From Haloarcula marina (GTDB taxonomy: Archaea; Halobacteriota; Halobacteria; Halobacteriales; Haloarculaceae), in assembly GCF_024218775.1 (NCBI RefSeq), contig NZ_CP100404.1, positions 1,116,001 through 1,180,000 on the forward strand: 64,000 bases of DNA. Reading direction: 5' to 3'. The notes beneath the pieces are model-generated. The model did not search any database. It was not told where the DNA came from and saw nothing but the letters and a program-made list of their open reading frames with translations. Shown here one piece after another: positions 32,510 to 42,500 of the stretch. Every line of letters starts with the position of its first letter. Positions within the stretch are counted from its first letter, which is position 1. Both the position numbers and the translations under genes were made by a program.

Positions 32510-32850
32510 ACGTCTTCCTCCTCTGATTCAAGCTGCTTCTCGACGGTGCGCGCGTAGTAGACGGCGCCGAGGACGAGGACCACCAGTAGCGCGTCGGCCC
32601 CGTGTTCGAGGGTGTGGTGTGCTTCCGGGCCGACGACGCCGACCATTGCGAGGCCGCCCAATAGCGGTCGAATCGCCAGCGCACCGAGCGCCAGCGCCAC
32701 CAACAGATAGGACCGCGAGCCGCGACGCCGGTAGACGGCGACGCCGAGCGCACAGAGCGCCGCCGTCGCCACGGCAGACACCGCGAGGAGGGCGGCGAAG
32801 TCCACGTGTAACTCGCCGACGTGGACGCCGATGTGGAGCGCCCGATTCAT
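32506..32850 (-). CDS. Small four-helix membrane protein
   Basis: A 114-residue protein starting at ATG 32850 (MNRALHIGVHVGELHVDFAA). It has about four hydrophobic helices (ALLAVSAVATAALCALGVAV, SYLLVALALGALAIRPLLGG, ADALLVVLVLGAVYY). His residues occur near helix ends (HIGVHVGELH, EAHHTLEHGAD), as in metal- or haem-binding membrane proteins. It is the first gene of a unit continuing with the two-wHTH regulator, and perhaps the peroxidase and P19-like genes. Confidence 0.72.
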   Translation of the reverse strand: MNRALHIGVHVGELHVDFAALLAVSAVATAALCALGVAVYRRRGSRSYLLVALALGALAIRPLLGGLAMVGVVGPEAHHTLEHGADALLVVLVLGAVYYARTVEKQLESEEEDV

Positions 32851-32929
32851 GCCCGCACGTACGACACGAAGCCCCCTGACTCGTTCGGTTTGAGCGGAGT
32901 TTTTTACTGCCTCCCTGTGACCTACCGCC

Positions 32930-33658
32930 ATGGACACGCTCGGGTTCGTCTGCGAACCGGACCACGGGACCTTCTGGCCCGTCGCGGAACGCCTGTCGGC
33001 GCGGGGATTCGACGTGGAGTTCCTCCGACCGGCAGACCCGATTTCGCGGGCCGATATCGACGGCCTCGCGGCCCTCGTCAACGGGCGACTCCACCCCGAA
33101 GCGTTCGACGCGCTCCGCTACGCCGACCGGACGGGCGTCCCCACGTGGAACGGGTTCGCCGCGACGACGGCGCTGTCCGCCCGTCTCGTCGCCCTCGAGG
33201 CGTTGGAAGCCGTCGGCTGTCGGGTCCCGGCGGTCCGCTTCGAGATGGGCGCGGAGGGCCCGGACGAGGAGTACGTTCGCGCACGCCGGTATGCGTGGGG
33301 CGAGGACCCGGCGACGGTCGGACCGCTCTACGTCGAAGCCGTCGCGGACGACCCGGTCGAACACCGGTACTACGCGGTCGACGACGGCCGCGAAACGCAC
33401 GTCCGCGCGCTGCGGATTCGCTCCTCGCTCTCGGGGACCGAACCGGTCGTCGAACAGACCGATGTGGACGTGGCCACCGCCACCCGCGTCCGGGAACTGC
33501 TGGACGGCTTCGACGCCCGGGCGGTCGGGGTCGACTTCGCGCACCGCGACGGGGAGACGTACGCCCTGCGCGCGACACCCGCGCCGACGTTCGCCGGGGC
33601 GGGGATGCGCCGACAGGTCGCCGACTCCGTCGCGTCCCTGGCGACCCTCGGCGCGTAG
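32930..33658 (+). CDS. ATP-grasp-like (RimK-related) protein, reduced
   Basis: A 242-residue protein. The N-terminus MDTLGFVCEPDHGTFWPVAE, then GFDVEFLRPADPISRADIDG, is the pre-ATP-grasp type Rossmann unit. Next comes NGRLHPEAFDALRYADRTGV and TALSARLVALEALEAVGCRV, which resembles the RimK/ATP-grasp linker. The C-terminal half is shorter than a full ATP-grasp domain but retains FDARAVGVDFAHRDGETYAL. The catalytic potential is doubtful. It lies 59 bases upstream of proS on the same strand. Confidence 0.6.
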   Translation: MDTLGFVCEPDHGTFWPVAERLSARGFDVEFLRPADPISRADIDGLAALVNGRLHPEAFDALRYADRTGVPTWNGFAATTALSARLVALEALEAVGCRVPAVRFEMGAEGPDEEYVRARRYAWGEDPATVGPLYVEAVADDPVEHRYYAVDDGRETHVRALRIRSSLSGTEPVVEQTDVDVATATRVRELLDGFDARAVGVDFAHRDGETYALRATPAPTFAGAGMRRQVADSVASLATLGA

Positions 33659-33717
33659 TGACACATCGTCCCGACCCTTCGGGGAGTTTATTAGCGGCGT
33701 GGGCCACGATTCCCCTA

Positions 33718-35172
33718 ATGAGCGGCGAGCAGGAACTCGGCATCACCGAGAGCAAGGAGTATTCACCCGGCGAGTGGTACGCCGAGGTCGTCCAGAAGGC
33801 AGGCCTCGCGGACTACGCCCCCATGGGCGGGTTCATCGTGACACGACCGCGCGGCTACGCCATCTGGGAGCGCATCCAGAGCCATCTCGACGGCTGGTTC
33901 AAGGACACCGGCGTCGACAACGCCTATTTCCCCCTCTTCATCCCCGAGAGCTACCTCGAAAAGGAGAAGGACGTGGTCGAGGGGTTCGACCCCGAGGTGG
34001 CGTGGGTGACCCACGGCGGCCACGAAGAACTCGAAGAGCGACTGGCGGTCCGGCCCACGAGCGAGTCCATCATCGCGCCGTTCATGGCGCAGTGGACCCG
34101 CTCGCACCGCGACCTGCCGATGCGGCTGAACCAGTGGTGTTCGGTCGTCCGGTGGGAGGCAACCGAGACGAAGCCGTTCTTCCGCACCAAGGAGTTCCTC
34201 TGGCAGGAGGGCCACACGGCACACACCGACCAGGCGGACGCGTGGGACGAGACGATGACCCGTCTGGACCAGTACGAACGGCTCTACCGCGACGTGATGG
34301 CGATGCCGCCGCTGAAGGGACGCAAGCCCGCTCACGACAAGTTCCCGGGCGCGCACACCACGACGACGGTGGAGGCGCTGATGCCCGACGGCAAGAGCGT
34401 GCAAGCAGCCACCTCGCACTACCTCGGGACCTCCTTCGCCGAGGCGTTCGACATCACGTACTCCGACGAGGACGAGGAGAAGCGGACGGCCCACACGACC
34501 TCGTGGGGACTCTCGTGGCGCGCGATGGGCGCGCTCATCATGACGCACTCGGACGACCAGGGCCTGGTTCTCCCGCCCGCCCTCGCGCCCACGCAGGTCG
34601 TCGTCGTCCCCATCTGGCAGGAGGACACGAAAGACGACGTGCTGGAGTACAGCGCCGACCTCGCCGCGGAACTGGAGGAGGCGGGTATCCGCGTGGAACT
34701 CGACGACCGCGACCACCGCAACCCCGGCTTCAAGTACAACGAACACGAACTCAACGGCGTCCCGCTTCGCATCGAAATCGGCCCGCACGAGGTCGAGGAC
34801 GGCGAGGCGACGCTGGTCCACCGCCCCGACGGCGAGAGCGAGACGGTCGACCGAGAGGGTATCGACGTCACCGCGGCCGACCACCTCGACACCATCCACG
34901 GCAAACTGCTCGCCGACGCCGAGGAGACGCTCGAAGGCGAGATTCGAGAAGCCGAGTCCCGCGAGGAGATTCTCGGCACCATCGGCCAACACGGCGGCTA
35001 CGTGAAGTGTGGCTGGTGCGGCGACGAGGACTGCGAGGAGCCAATCAAGGAGGCCATCGCCGCCGAAATCGTGATGGTTCCGCTGGACCGCGACGAGGAA
35101 CCGGTCCACGACGAGTGCGCCATCTGCGGTGAGGACGCGGAGGAGACGGCGTACTTCGCGAAGAGTTACTGA
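33718..35172 (+). CDS. proS: Prolyl-tRNA synthetase
   Basis: A 484-residue class II synthetase of the archaeal/eukaryal type. Motif 2 lies in LNQWCSVVRWEATETKPFFR and motif 3 in TTSWGLSWRAMGALIMTHSD. The proline and ATP pocket includes VRPTSESIIAPFMAQW. The anticodon-binding domain starts at ALAPTQVVVVPIWQ. The C-terminal zinc domain is complete (CGWCGDEDC, then CAICGEDAEETAYF) and ends in Tyr, as in the family. It charges tRNA-Pro. Confidence 0.96.
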   Translation: MSGEQELGITESKEYSPGEWYAEVVQKAGLADYAPMGGFIVTRPRGYAIWERIQSHLDGWFKDTGVDNAYFPLFIPESYLEKEKDVVEGFDPEVAWVTHGGHEELEERLAVRPTSESIIAPFMAQWTRSHRDLPMRLNQWCSVVRWEATETKPFFRTKEFLWQEGHTAHTDQADAWDETMTRLDQYERLYRDVMAMPPLKGRKPAHDKFPGAHTTTTVEALMPDGKSVQAATSHYLGTSFAEAFDITYSDEDEEKRTAHTTSWGLSWRAMGALIMTHSDDQGLVLPPALAPTQVVVVPIWQEDTKDDVLEYSADLAAELEEAGIRVELDDRDHRNPGFKYNEHELNGVPLRIEIGPHEVEDGEATLVHRPDGESETVDREGIDVTAADHLDTIHGKLLADAEETLEGEIREAESREEILGTIGQHGGYVKCGWCGDEDCEEPIKEAIAAEIVMVPLDRDEEPVHDECAICGEDAEETAYFAKSY

Positions 35173-35325
35173 GGGCGTACTGGCCCGAGCGGAGGGAGGG
35201 CCAGCCTTTTTCGCCGACGGGTTCGCCCGAATTCGGGCGGGGTCGTCTCCACGTTCCGGATGCGTGTAAATGACGACAAAGGGATAAGTATCTCGAAGTG
35301 AAACGTCTGGTCGAGGCGAAGTGGG

Positions 35326-36981
35326 ATGAGCGTGACAGTCGTCGTCCTCGTCGGTATCGTGATGACACTGTCCGGTCTCGCCGCCGTCGGCTGGCGGAAC
35401 CGGACGACACCGGGAGGCCTGCTTTTCGCCGTCTTACAGGCAATCTCTGCGGTGTGGATTCTGACGACGGCCGTGGGGCTGTTGCTCGACGCCGGGCCGG
35501 TCCGACTCCGCGTCTGGGGCGTCGCGACGGGATTGAGCCTCCTCGCGGGAGTCGGGTGGCTGGCGTTCGTCCTCGATTACGCGGGCCGCAAGTGGTGGCT
35601 CCGACCGCTCCCGTTCGGCCTCGTCGCCGCACCGCTCGTCGCCGGGTCGCTCGCCTACGTGTTCTCGCCGACGTGGCCACCCCTCATCGAGGAGGTGACG
35701 CAGACGACCATCTCGGCGGGAACGGTGGTACAGGCGACCATTGGACCAGTCGGCGGTGCGCTCGGCGTGTACCTCTACGGCGTCTTCGTCGGGGGGTTCG
35801 CCGTGATTCTGAAGATGGTCCGCGACGGGAACGAGTTCTTTCTGGGACAGTCAATCGCGCTGGTTGTCGGGTCGTTCGTGAGCGTCGCGGCGGGGGCGCT
35901 TCAGGTACTCGGAGTCGTGCCCGTGGCGGGCTATCCGCTCATCGAGTTGGCGGTCGGCGGACAGTCGGTGATACTCGCGTATGCGGTGTTCCGCCGGGAG
36001 TTCCTCCGTCTGGTCCCGGCCGTCGCTCGCATCGGTGAACGGACCGTCTTCGACGAACTCGACGAGGGCATCCTCGTCGTCAGCGAGGACGAAGTCGTCC
36101 TGCGGGCGAATCCGAAGGCCCTGTCGTACTTCGGCGCCGACGAACTGGTCGGCCAGTCGGTCTGTCCGGTGCTCGAGCGAATCGGCGTCTCGGACCTCGA
36201 CGAACTCCCACAGCGGTTTCAGCGGGACGGACGGACGTTCCTCGCCACCACCTCGACGATGTCCGGGCGGCGGTCGGGAACCATCGGCTACGCGCTGGTC
36301 GTCCGAGACGTGACGCGGTTAGACCGCCGCCAACAGCGGCTACAGGTCCTCAACCGTGTCCTCAGGCACAACGTCCGCAACAGCATGACGGTGATGTTCG
36401 GCGCGGCCGGTGAGATTCAGGCGCAAGCGGACGGCGACGTCGCGGCGCTGGCCGATACCGTCGCCACGCAGGCCGAACGACTCACGACGACCAGCGAGAA
36501 GGCGATGGAGGTCGAACGCGTGTTCAAAGGCGCGGGCTATACGGAACGGGTCGCGTTTCCCCCACTCGTCGACGAACTGGTGTCGACGTTCGCCGAGCGG
36601 TACCCCGACACGACGATTACGGCGTCCGTCGACGTCGAGAGCGGACAGACCAACGGGGAACTGCTCTCGATGGTGCTCTCGGAAGTCGTCGAGAACGCGG
36701 TGGTCCACACCGGACCGACGCCGACGGTTCACGTCGAGGTGGTCGCGGTGGCCGACGAGGTCCGGATTACGGTCACGGACGACGGACCGGGCATCCCCGA
36801 GTGCGAAATCACGCCGATCCGCGACGGTGAAGAGACGGCGCTGAAACACACTAGCGGTCTCGGTCTCTGGCTGGTGTACTGGGGCGTCACCTCGCTCGGC
36901 GGCGAGGTGAACATCGAGGGGACGACCGACGGGTCGACAGTCGAACTAACTGTACCCACGGCGCGGACGGACTCGGTGTGA
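35326..36981 (+). CDS. Membrane sensor histidine kinase (7TM-PAS-HisKA-HATPase)
   Basis: A 551-residue protein. Residues 1-225 form about seven helices (VVVLVGIVMTLSGLAAVGW, SIALVVGSFVSVAAGALQVL), the HisKA_7TM-type sensor. A PAS domain follows (FDELDEGILVVSEDEVVLRA). The phospho-acceptor box VLNRVLRHNVRNSMTV is near residue 347. The HATPase N-box is VLSEVVENAVVHTG, with G-boxes ITVTDDGPGIPE and HTSGLGLWLVYWGV. It is a cell-membrane two-component sensor; no response regulator lies beside it. Confidence 0.92.
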   Translation: MSVTVVVLVGIVMTLSGLAAVGWRNRTTPGGLLFAVLQAISAVWILTTAVGLLLDAGPVRLRVWGVATGLSLLAGVGWLAFVLDYAGRKWWLRPLPFGLVAAPLVAGSLAYVFSPTWPPLIEEVTQTTISAGTVVQATIGPVGGALGVYLYGVFVGGFAVILKMVRDGNEFFLGQSIALVVGSFVSVAAGALQVLGVVPVAGYPLIELAVGGQSVILAYAVFRREFLRLVPAVARIGERTVFDELDEGILVVSEDEVVLRANPKALSYFGADELVGQSVCPVLERIGVSDLDELPQRFQRDGRTFLATTSTMSGRRSGTIGYALVVRDVTRLDRRQQRLQVLNRVLRHNVRNSMTVMFGAAGEIQAQADGDVAALADTVATQAERLTTTSEKAMEVERVFKGAGYTERVAFPPLVDELVSTFAERYPDTTITASVDVESGQTNGELLSMVLSEVVENAVVHTGPTPTVHVEVVAVADEVRITVTDDGPGIPECEITPIRDGEETALKHTSGLGLWLVYWGVTSLGGEVNIEGTTDGSTVELTVPTARTDSV

Positions 36982-37230
36982 CGACCGGTGCGTCGGAAAA
37001 CGGAATGGGGCCGAGGGAGCGTGTGACTTTCTCCGTGCCCCCGATGTCGACTGTGAGACGGGTGCATATAAATCGGCGTCAGACTCGGGGCATACAAACG
37101 GCAGACGGCGACGGTATTAGTGACCGTACTGACATTATCTGCGGGGAGGGCACGTTTCGGATAGGTTCACGTGGATATCTGTGAACAGTCCGCATGCAGG
37201 CGGTGTCCTCTGCAGGTAGCAACAGCCTTA

Positions 37231-37257
37231 TGTCTATGTGTATGTCACTCATAGACA
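37231..37257. promoter_or_regulatory. Perfect inverted repeat overlapping the CBS gene start
   Basis: TGTCTATG (37231-37238) and CATAGACA (37250-37257) are perfect 8-base arms with an 11-base spacer. The last base is the A of the ATG at 37257. It could be an operator or an RNA hairpin that hides the start codon. Confidence 0.55.
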
Positions 37258-37673
37258 TGGACGACATATTCGTCGGACGACTGATGTCCTCACCGGTAAC
37301 TACTGTCGCCGCCGACACCCCAGCGGAGACGGCCGCCCAGTTGATGCTCGACGAGGGAATCAGTTCCGTCGTCGTCGTCGACGAGGACAACCAATTGGAG
37401 GGTATCCTGACCTCGACGGACTTCGTCGCCGTCGCCGCCGAGGGTGAGTCGGCCGTCGACGCCTCCGTCGCCGAGTTCATGAGCACGGACCTCGTGACGA
37501 CGACGGCCAACGAGTCCATCGAGGCCGTCGCCACGCGCCTCATCGAACACGGGACGCACCACCTCCCGGTCGTCGACGAGACGGAGGGCGTCGTCGGAAT
37601 GGTGACGACGACGGACCTGACCGCCTACCTGTCGGGTATCGGCGAGACTGACCCGGCGCGCGCACCCGCCTGA
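37257..37673 (+). CDS. Two-CBS-domain protein
   Basis: A 138-residue protein; ATG 37257 (MDDIFVGRLMSSPVTTVAAD) is preferred because CBS proteins usually open this way; in-frame Mets upstream exist. The first CBS is AETAAQLMLDEGISSVVVVD then QLEGILTSTDFVAVAAEGE. The second is SIEAVATRLIEHGTHHLPVV then GVVGMVTTTDLTAYLS. Paired CBS motifs make one Bateman module that binds adenosyl nucleotides. As a stand-alone module, its partner enzyme is unknown. Confidence 0.9.
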   Translation: MDDIFVGRLMSSPVTTVAADTPAETAAQLMLDEGISSVVVVDEDNQLEGILTSTDFVAVAAEGESAVDASVAEFMSTDLVTTTANESIEAVATRLIEHGTHHLPVVDETEGVVGMVTTTDLTAYLSGIGETDPARAPA

Positions 37674-37773
37674 ACGCCGGTTGCCGGCGCAAATATCGCC
37701 GCGTCATCGCCGTCGAAGCGAGCCGAAAAACCGCCGCAATCTCCTGTCAAACGCCATACAGCGCCAACGTTCG

Positions 37774-37787
37774 TTATAAATATATAT
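37774..37787 (+). promoter_or_regulatory. TATA region of gltB
   Basis: TTATAAATATATAT lies about 80-90 bases before the gltB ATG at 37866, so the mRNA probably has a leader of about 55-60 bases. This is an unusually strong AT block in the host DNA, in keeping with a highly expressed nitrogen-assimilation gene. Confidence 0.6.
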
Positions 37788-37865
37788 GTCCTAGAGTGGA
37801 GGTAAAGAACACTAATACCTTCATCAACATCCTCTTATGGGAGTTCCATCTAGAAGCGCGCACAC

Positions 37866-40800
37866 ATGGTTGAGCGACACACCACTGACCAGTCTGCGAG
37901 TGAGGCCGGGCTCGTAGACCCCACAGACGCACGGTCGAACTGTGGTGTCGGGGTCGTGATGGACCTCGACGGCGACAGCGACCACGGGACTGTATCGGAC
38001 GGACTGGACTTGCTCGAAAACCTCGAACACCGAGGGACGACGGGCGCAGAGAAGGACACCGGTGACGGGGCCGGTATCATGCTGCAGATTCCTCACGAGT
38101 TCTTCGCCGACGAACTCGACGCGGACCTGCCCGCGCCGGGCGAGTACGCTATCGGCACGCTCTTTCTCCCGCAGGACGACGACACCGCCGCGGACCTGAA
38201 GGCACTCGTCGAGTCGGAACTCGCCGACGAAGGTCTCGATGTGCTGGACTGGCGGACGGTCCCGACGGACAACAGCGACCTCGGCGCGACGGCGCTCGAA
38301 TCGGAACCCCGCGTCGAGCAGTTCGCGGTCACGTCTCAGTCCGGCGAGACGGGACAGGACCTCGACAACCAACTCTACGTCGGCCGCAGAGTCCTCGAAA
38401 ACGCCGTCGAGGAAGCCCGACCAGAGGGCCACGAACGGTTCTACGTCGTCTCTCTCGCGACGGACGTCGTCGTCTACAAGGGACTGCTCAAGGCCGAGCA
38501 ACTCCCGGGCTACTACCCCGACCTCTCCGACGAGCGATTCACCTCGGCGTTCGCGATGGTCCACGCCCGCTTCTCGACGAACACGCTGGGCGCGTGGCAC
38601 CTCGCGCACCCGTACCGCCGCATCATCCACAACGGCGAGTTCAACACGATTCAGGGCAACATCAACTGGATGCGCGCCCGCGAGACGGACATCGAGAGCG
38701 AGCGCTTCGGCGAGGACATCGAAGCCATCAAGCCCATCATCGACGACCCCGAGCAGTCCGACACCGCGAGCGTCGACAACGCGCTCGAACTCCTGTTGCA
38801 GGGCGGCCGTGACCTCCCGCACGCGCTCCGGATGCTCATCCCCGAGGCGTGGCGCGGCGACATGAACAACGTCTCCGGCGACCGCCGGGACTTCTACGAC
38901 TACCACGCCTCGCTGGTCGAACCGTGGGACGGGCCCGCGCTGGTCGCGGCGACCGACGGCGAGCGAATCGGCGCGGTGCTGGACCGCAACGGTCTGCGCC
39001 CGTGCCGGTACGACATCCTCGAAGACAACACGCTCGTCATGTCCTCAGAGGCCGGTGCGCTGGACCACGACGCCAGCGAGATTACGGAGCGCGGACGCCT
39101 CCAGCCCGGCCAGTGTTTCCTCGCCGACCCCGAGGAAGGTCGCGTCATCCCCGACGCCGAAGTGTTCGAGGACATCGCCGACGAGAAGTACGGCGAGTGG
39201 GTCGCGAACGAACAGGTCGACATCGAAGACGTGGCCGACCGCGAGGACAACACGCCCCTGCACAACGTGGGCGGCCTCCGGAGCCAGCAGGCGATGTACG
39301 GCTACACCTACGACGAGGTGGACCACCTCATCGAACCGATGGCCGAGAAAGGCAAGGACCCGGTCGGGTCGATGGGGGACGACACGCCGCTGTCGGTCCT
39401 CTCGCAGTTCAACCGCCCGCTGTTTACCTACTTCAAACAGCTGTTCGCGCAGGTGACCAACCCGCCGCTGGACTACATCCGCGAGGAACTGGTCACGTCG
39501 CTCGAATCCCGACTCGGCCACCAGCGGAACCTGCTCGACGAGAGTCAGGCGCACGCGCGCCAACTCGTCCTCGACTCGCCAATCCTCACCGACGAGGAGA
39601 CGGCCAGCATCAAGGACTTAGACGCCAACGGCATGTCGACCGAAGTCGTCGACATCACCTACGAGCGCGGCACTGACCTCCGCGAGGCCGTCGAAGACGT
39701 TCGCGCGGAGGCCGACGCCGCCGCAAAGGAACACGACATCATCGTCCTCTCCGACCGGAACGCCGGTGAGGACCGTGTCCCGATTCCGTCGCTGCTCGCG
39801 GTCGGCGGCATCCACCACCACCTCGTCCGCAACGGACTGCGCAACCACGTCGGCCTCGTCGTCGAGTCCGGCGACCCGCGTGCGGTCCACCACTTCGCGA
39901 CGCTCATCGGCTACGGAGCGGGCGCGGTCAACCCCTATCTGGCCTACCAGACCATCGAGGACCTCGTCGCCGGTCCCGACGGGGCGGACCTCGCCGAGGC
40001 CATCGACGCCTACATCACCGCCGTCGAGGACGGCCTCCTGAAGACGATGGCGAAGATGGGTATCTCGACGGTCGAGAGCTACCAGGGCGCGCAAATCTTC
40101 GAGGCTGTCGGCCTCTCCTCGGACTTCATCGCCGAGTACTTCGAAGGGACGACCTGCCGGACGGAAGGTATCGACATCGGGGACGTGGAAGAGGACCTCC
40201 TCCAGCGTCACGACGTGGCGTGGAGCGAGGAGGAACCCGACATGCCCCGGCAGGGCGAGTACGAGTTCCGCTCGAACGGCATCCACCACCAGTGGAACCC
40301 CAGTACGGTCGGCAAGATTCAGCAGGCCGTCCGCATGGGCGACTACGGCATCTACAAGGAGTTCGCCGAACTCGTCAACGACCAGAACGAGCAACTCCAG
40401 ACGCTTCGCGGCCTCCTCGAACTCGATTCGGACCGCGAGTCCATCCCCATCGAGGACGTGGAATCCGTCGAGGACATCGTCACGCGCTTCGAGACGGCGG
40501 CGATGTCGCTCGGGTCGCTCTCCCCGGAGATGCACGAGAACAACGCCATCGCCATGAACCGCCTAGGCGGCAACGCCAACACCGGCGAAGGCGGCGAACC
40601 GCCCGAGCGGTTCGACACCGAGAAGGAGTGTACGACCAAGCAGGTCGCCTCCGGTCGCTTCGGCGTCACCTCGGAGTACCTCACCGCGGCCGACGAACTC
40701 CAGATCAAGATGGCACAGGGCTCCAAGCCCGGTGAGGGCGGCCACCTCCCCGGGAAGAAGGTCAACGAGATGATCGCCCACGTGCGCTACGCGACGCCCG

Positions 40801-42416
40801 GTGTGGGCCTCATCTCGCCGCCGCCGCTGCACGACATCTACTCCATCGAGGACCTGAAACAGCTGATTCACGACCTCAAGGCCTCGAACCCCGAGGCCGA
40901 CATCAACGTGAAACTCGTCGCGGAGGACGGCATCGGGACCATCGCGGCCGGTGTCGCGAAGGCCCAAGCCGACGTGGTCCACATCTCCGGCCACGACGGC
41001 GGGACCGGTGCGTCGCCGAAAACGTCCATCAAGAACGCGGGCCTCCCGTGGGAACTCGGCGTCGCCGAGGCCAACCAGATGCTCCGCGCGACGGGGCTTC
41101 GCTCGCGCATCAAGGTCACCACCGACGGCGGCATGAAGACCGGCCGCGACGTGGCCGTCGCCGCGCTACTGGGCGCGGAGGGGTACACCTTCGGGACCGC
41201 GTCGATGGTCACGTCCGGGTGCGTGATGGCCCGGCAGTGCCACGAGAACACCTGTCCGGTCGGCGTCGCCACCCAGAACGAGAACCTGCGAAGCCGATTC
41301 CCCGGCGAACCCCAGCACGTCATCAACTACATGACGTTCGTCGCGCAGGAACTGCGCGAAATCATGGCCGAACTCGGTTTCGAGACGGTCGACGAGATGA
41401 TTGGGCAGGTCGGCGTCCTCGAACAGCGCGACGACGTGACCCAACCGAAGGCGAAGAAAATCGACCTCTCGTCGGTCATCGCCGAACCCGTCGACAACGA
41501 CGGGCGCTACAAACAGCGCGAACAGAACCACGAGGTCGACGAGCAACTCGACTGGGACCTCATCGACGCGGCCGAACCCGCCATCGAGAACGGCGAACCG
41601 GTCGCCATCGACGCGACAATCGACAACGTCAACCGCACGGTCGGTGCGACGCTGTCGAACCGCATCTCGCGGGCCTACGGCGGCGACGGCCTGCCGGACG
41701 ACACCGTCCGCGTCAGCCTCGACGGCACCGCGGGCCAGTCGTTCGGGGCGTTCCTCGCGGGCGGCGTGACGATGGACCTGACCGGCACCGCGAACGACTA
41801 CGTCGGCAAGGGCCTCTCCGGCGGCAAACTCCTCATCAACACGCCCGAGGAAGCGCCCTACGCGGCCGACGAGAACATCGTCGTCGGCAACGTCGCGCTG
41901 TACGGCGCGACCCAAGGCGAGGCCTACATCAACGGGATGGCCGGCGAGCGCTTCGCCGTCCGCAACTCCGGCGTCAAGGGCGTCGTCGAGGGCGTCGGCG
42001 ACCACGGCTGTGAGTACATGACCGGCGGCGCTATCGTCGTCCTCGGCGACACGGGCAAGAACTTCGCGGCCGGGATGTCCGGCGGCGTCGCCTACGTCTA
42101 CGACCCCGACGGGACCTTCGAGGAACAGGCCAACACCGGGATGGTCTCCATCGAGAAGACCCTCGAAGGCAAGGACCGACAGATGATTACCCGCCTCGTC
42201 GAGAACCACGCGGCGTACACGAACTCCGAGCGCGCGAGCGAACTGCTCGAGGACTGGGACGCCGAACTCGACAACTTCACCAAGGTGATGCCCGACGCGT
42301 ACGCCGAGGTCATCTCCGACCGCGAACGCGACGACGTGCGCAACGAACCGCCCGCCGCCGCGGAACCCGCCGCCGAAGCGACTGAGACGGACTTCGTCGC
42401 CTCGTCGGACGACTGA
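37866..42416 (+). CDS. gltB: Glutamate synthase, large subunit
   Basis: A 1516-residue protein. The N-terminal class II amidotransferase opens with a short propeptide and C26 in RSNCGVGVVMDLDGD, the nucleophile that releases ammonia from glutamine. The central domain and FMN barrel follow (GSMGDDTPLSVLSQFNRPLF, HISGHDGGTGASPKTSIKNA). The 3Fe-4S ligands lie in SGCVMARQCHENTCPVG. The C-terminal GXGXG beta-helix follows (GGDGLPDDTVRVSLDG). It makes glutamate from 2-oxoglutarate and glutamine. No gltD small subunit lies beside it, so the electron donor may be ferredoxin or a distant partner. Confidence 0.97.
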   Translation: MVERHTTDQSASEAGLVDPTDARSNCGVGVVMDLDGDSDHGTVSDGLDLLENLEHRGTTGAEKDTGDGAGIMLQIPHEFFADELDADLPAPGEYAIGTLFLPQDDDTAADLKALVESELADEGLDVLDWRTVPTDNSDLGATALESEPRVEQFAVTSQSGETGQDLDNQLYVGRRVLENAVEEARPEGHERFYVVSLATDVVVYKGLLKAEQLPGYYPDLSDERFTSAFAMVHARFSTNTLGAWHLAHPYRRIIHNGEFNTIQGNINWMRARETDIESERFGEDIEAIKPIIDDPEQSDTASVDNALELLLQGGRDLPHALRMLIPEAWRGDMNNVSGDRRDFYDYHASLVEPWDGPALVAATDGERIGAVLDRNGLRPCRYDILEDNTLVMSSEAGALDHDASEITERGRLQPGQCFLADPEEGRVIPDAEVFEDIADEKYGEWVANEQVDIEDVADREDNTPLHNVGGLRSQQAMYGYTYDEVDHLIEPMAEKGKDPVGSMGDDTPLSVLSQFNRPLFTYFKQLFAQVTNPPLDYIREELVTSLESRLGHQRNLLDESQAHARQLVLDSPILTDEETASIKDLDANGMSTEVVDITYERGTDLREAVEDVRAEADAAAKEHDIIVLSDRNAGEDRVPIPSLLAVGGIHHHLVRNGLRNHVGLVVESGDPRAVHHFATLIGYGAGAVNPYLAYQTIEDLVAGPDGADLAEAIDAYITAVEDGLLKTMAKMGISTVESYQGAQIFEAVGLSSDFIAEYFEGTTCRTEGIDIGDVEEDLLQRHDVAWSEEEPDMPRQGEYEFRSNGIHHQWNPSTVGKIQQAVRMGDYGIYKEFAELVNDQNEQLQTLRGLLELDSDRESIPIEDVESVEDIVTRFETAAMSLGSLSPEMHENNAIAMNRLGGNANTGEGGEPPERFDTEKECTTKQVASGRFGVTSEYLTAADELQIKMAQGSKPGEGGHLPGKKVNEMIAHVRYATPGVGLISPPPLHDIYSIEDLKQLIHDLKASNPEADINVKLVAEDGIGTIAAGVAKAQADVVHISGHDGGTGASPKTSIKNAGLPWELGVAEANQMLRATGLRSRIKVTTDGGMKTGRDVAVAALLGAEGYTFGTASMVTSGCVMARQCHENTCPVGVATQNENLRSRFPGEPQHVINYMTFVAQELREIMAELGFETVDEMIGQVGVLEQRDDVTQPKAKKIDLSSVIAEPVDNDGRYKQREQNHEVDEQLDWDLIDAAEPAIENGEPVAIDATIDNVNRTVGATLSNRISRAYGGDGLPDDTVRVSLDGTAGQSFGAFLAGGVTMDLTGTANDYVGKGLSGGKLLINTPEEAPYAADENIVVGNVALYGATQGEAYINGMAGERFAVRNSGVKGVVEGVGDHGCEYMTGGAIVVLGDTGKNFAAGMSGGVAYVYDPDGTFEEQANTGMVSIEKTLEGKDRQMITRLVENHAAYTNSERASELLEDWDAELDNFTKVMPDAYAEVISDRERDDVRNEPPAAAEPAAEATETDFVASSDD

Positions 42417-42500
42417 GGCGGCGTCTGCGCTCGTTTTTTGCGCTGAGAATAGAACTTTGCTGGTCCGGTTCGACGCTCGTCGCCGAGCGCCGGGACCGTC

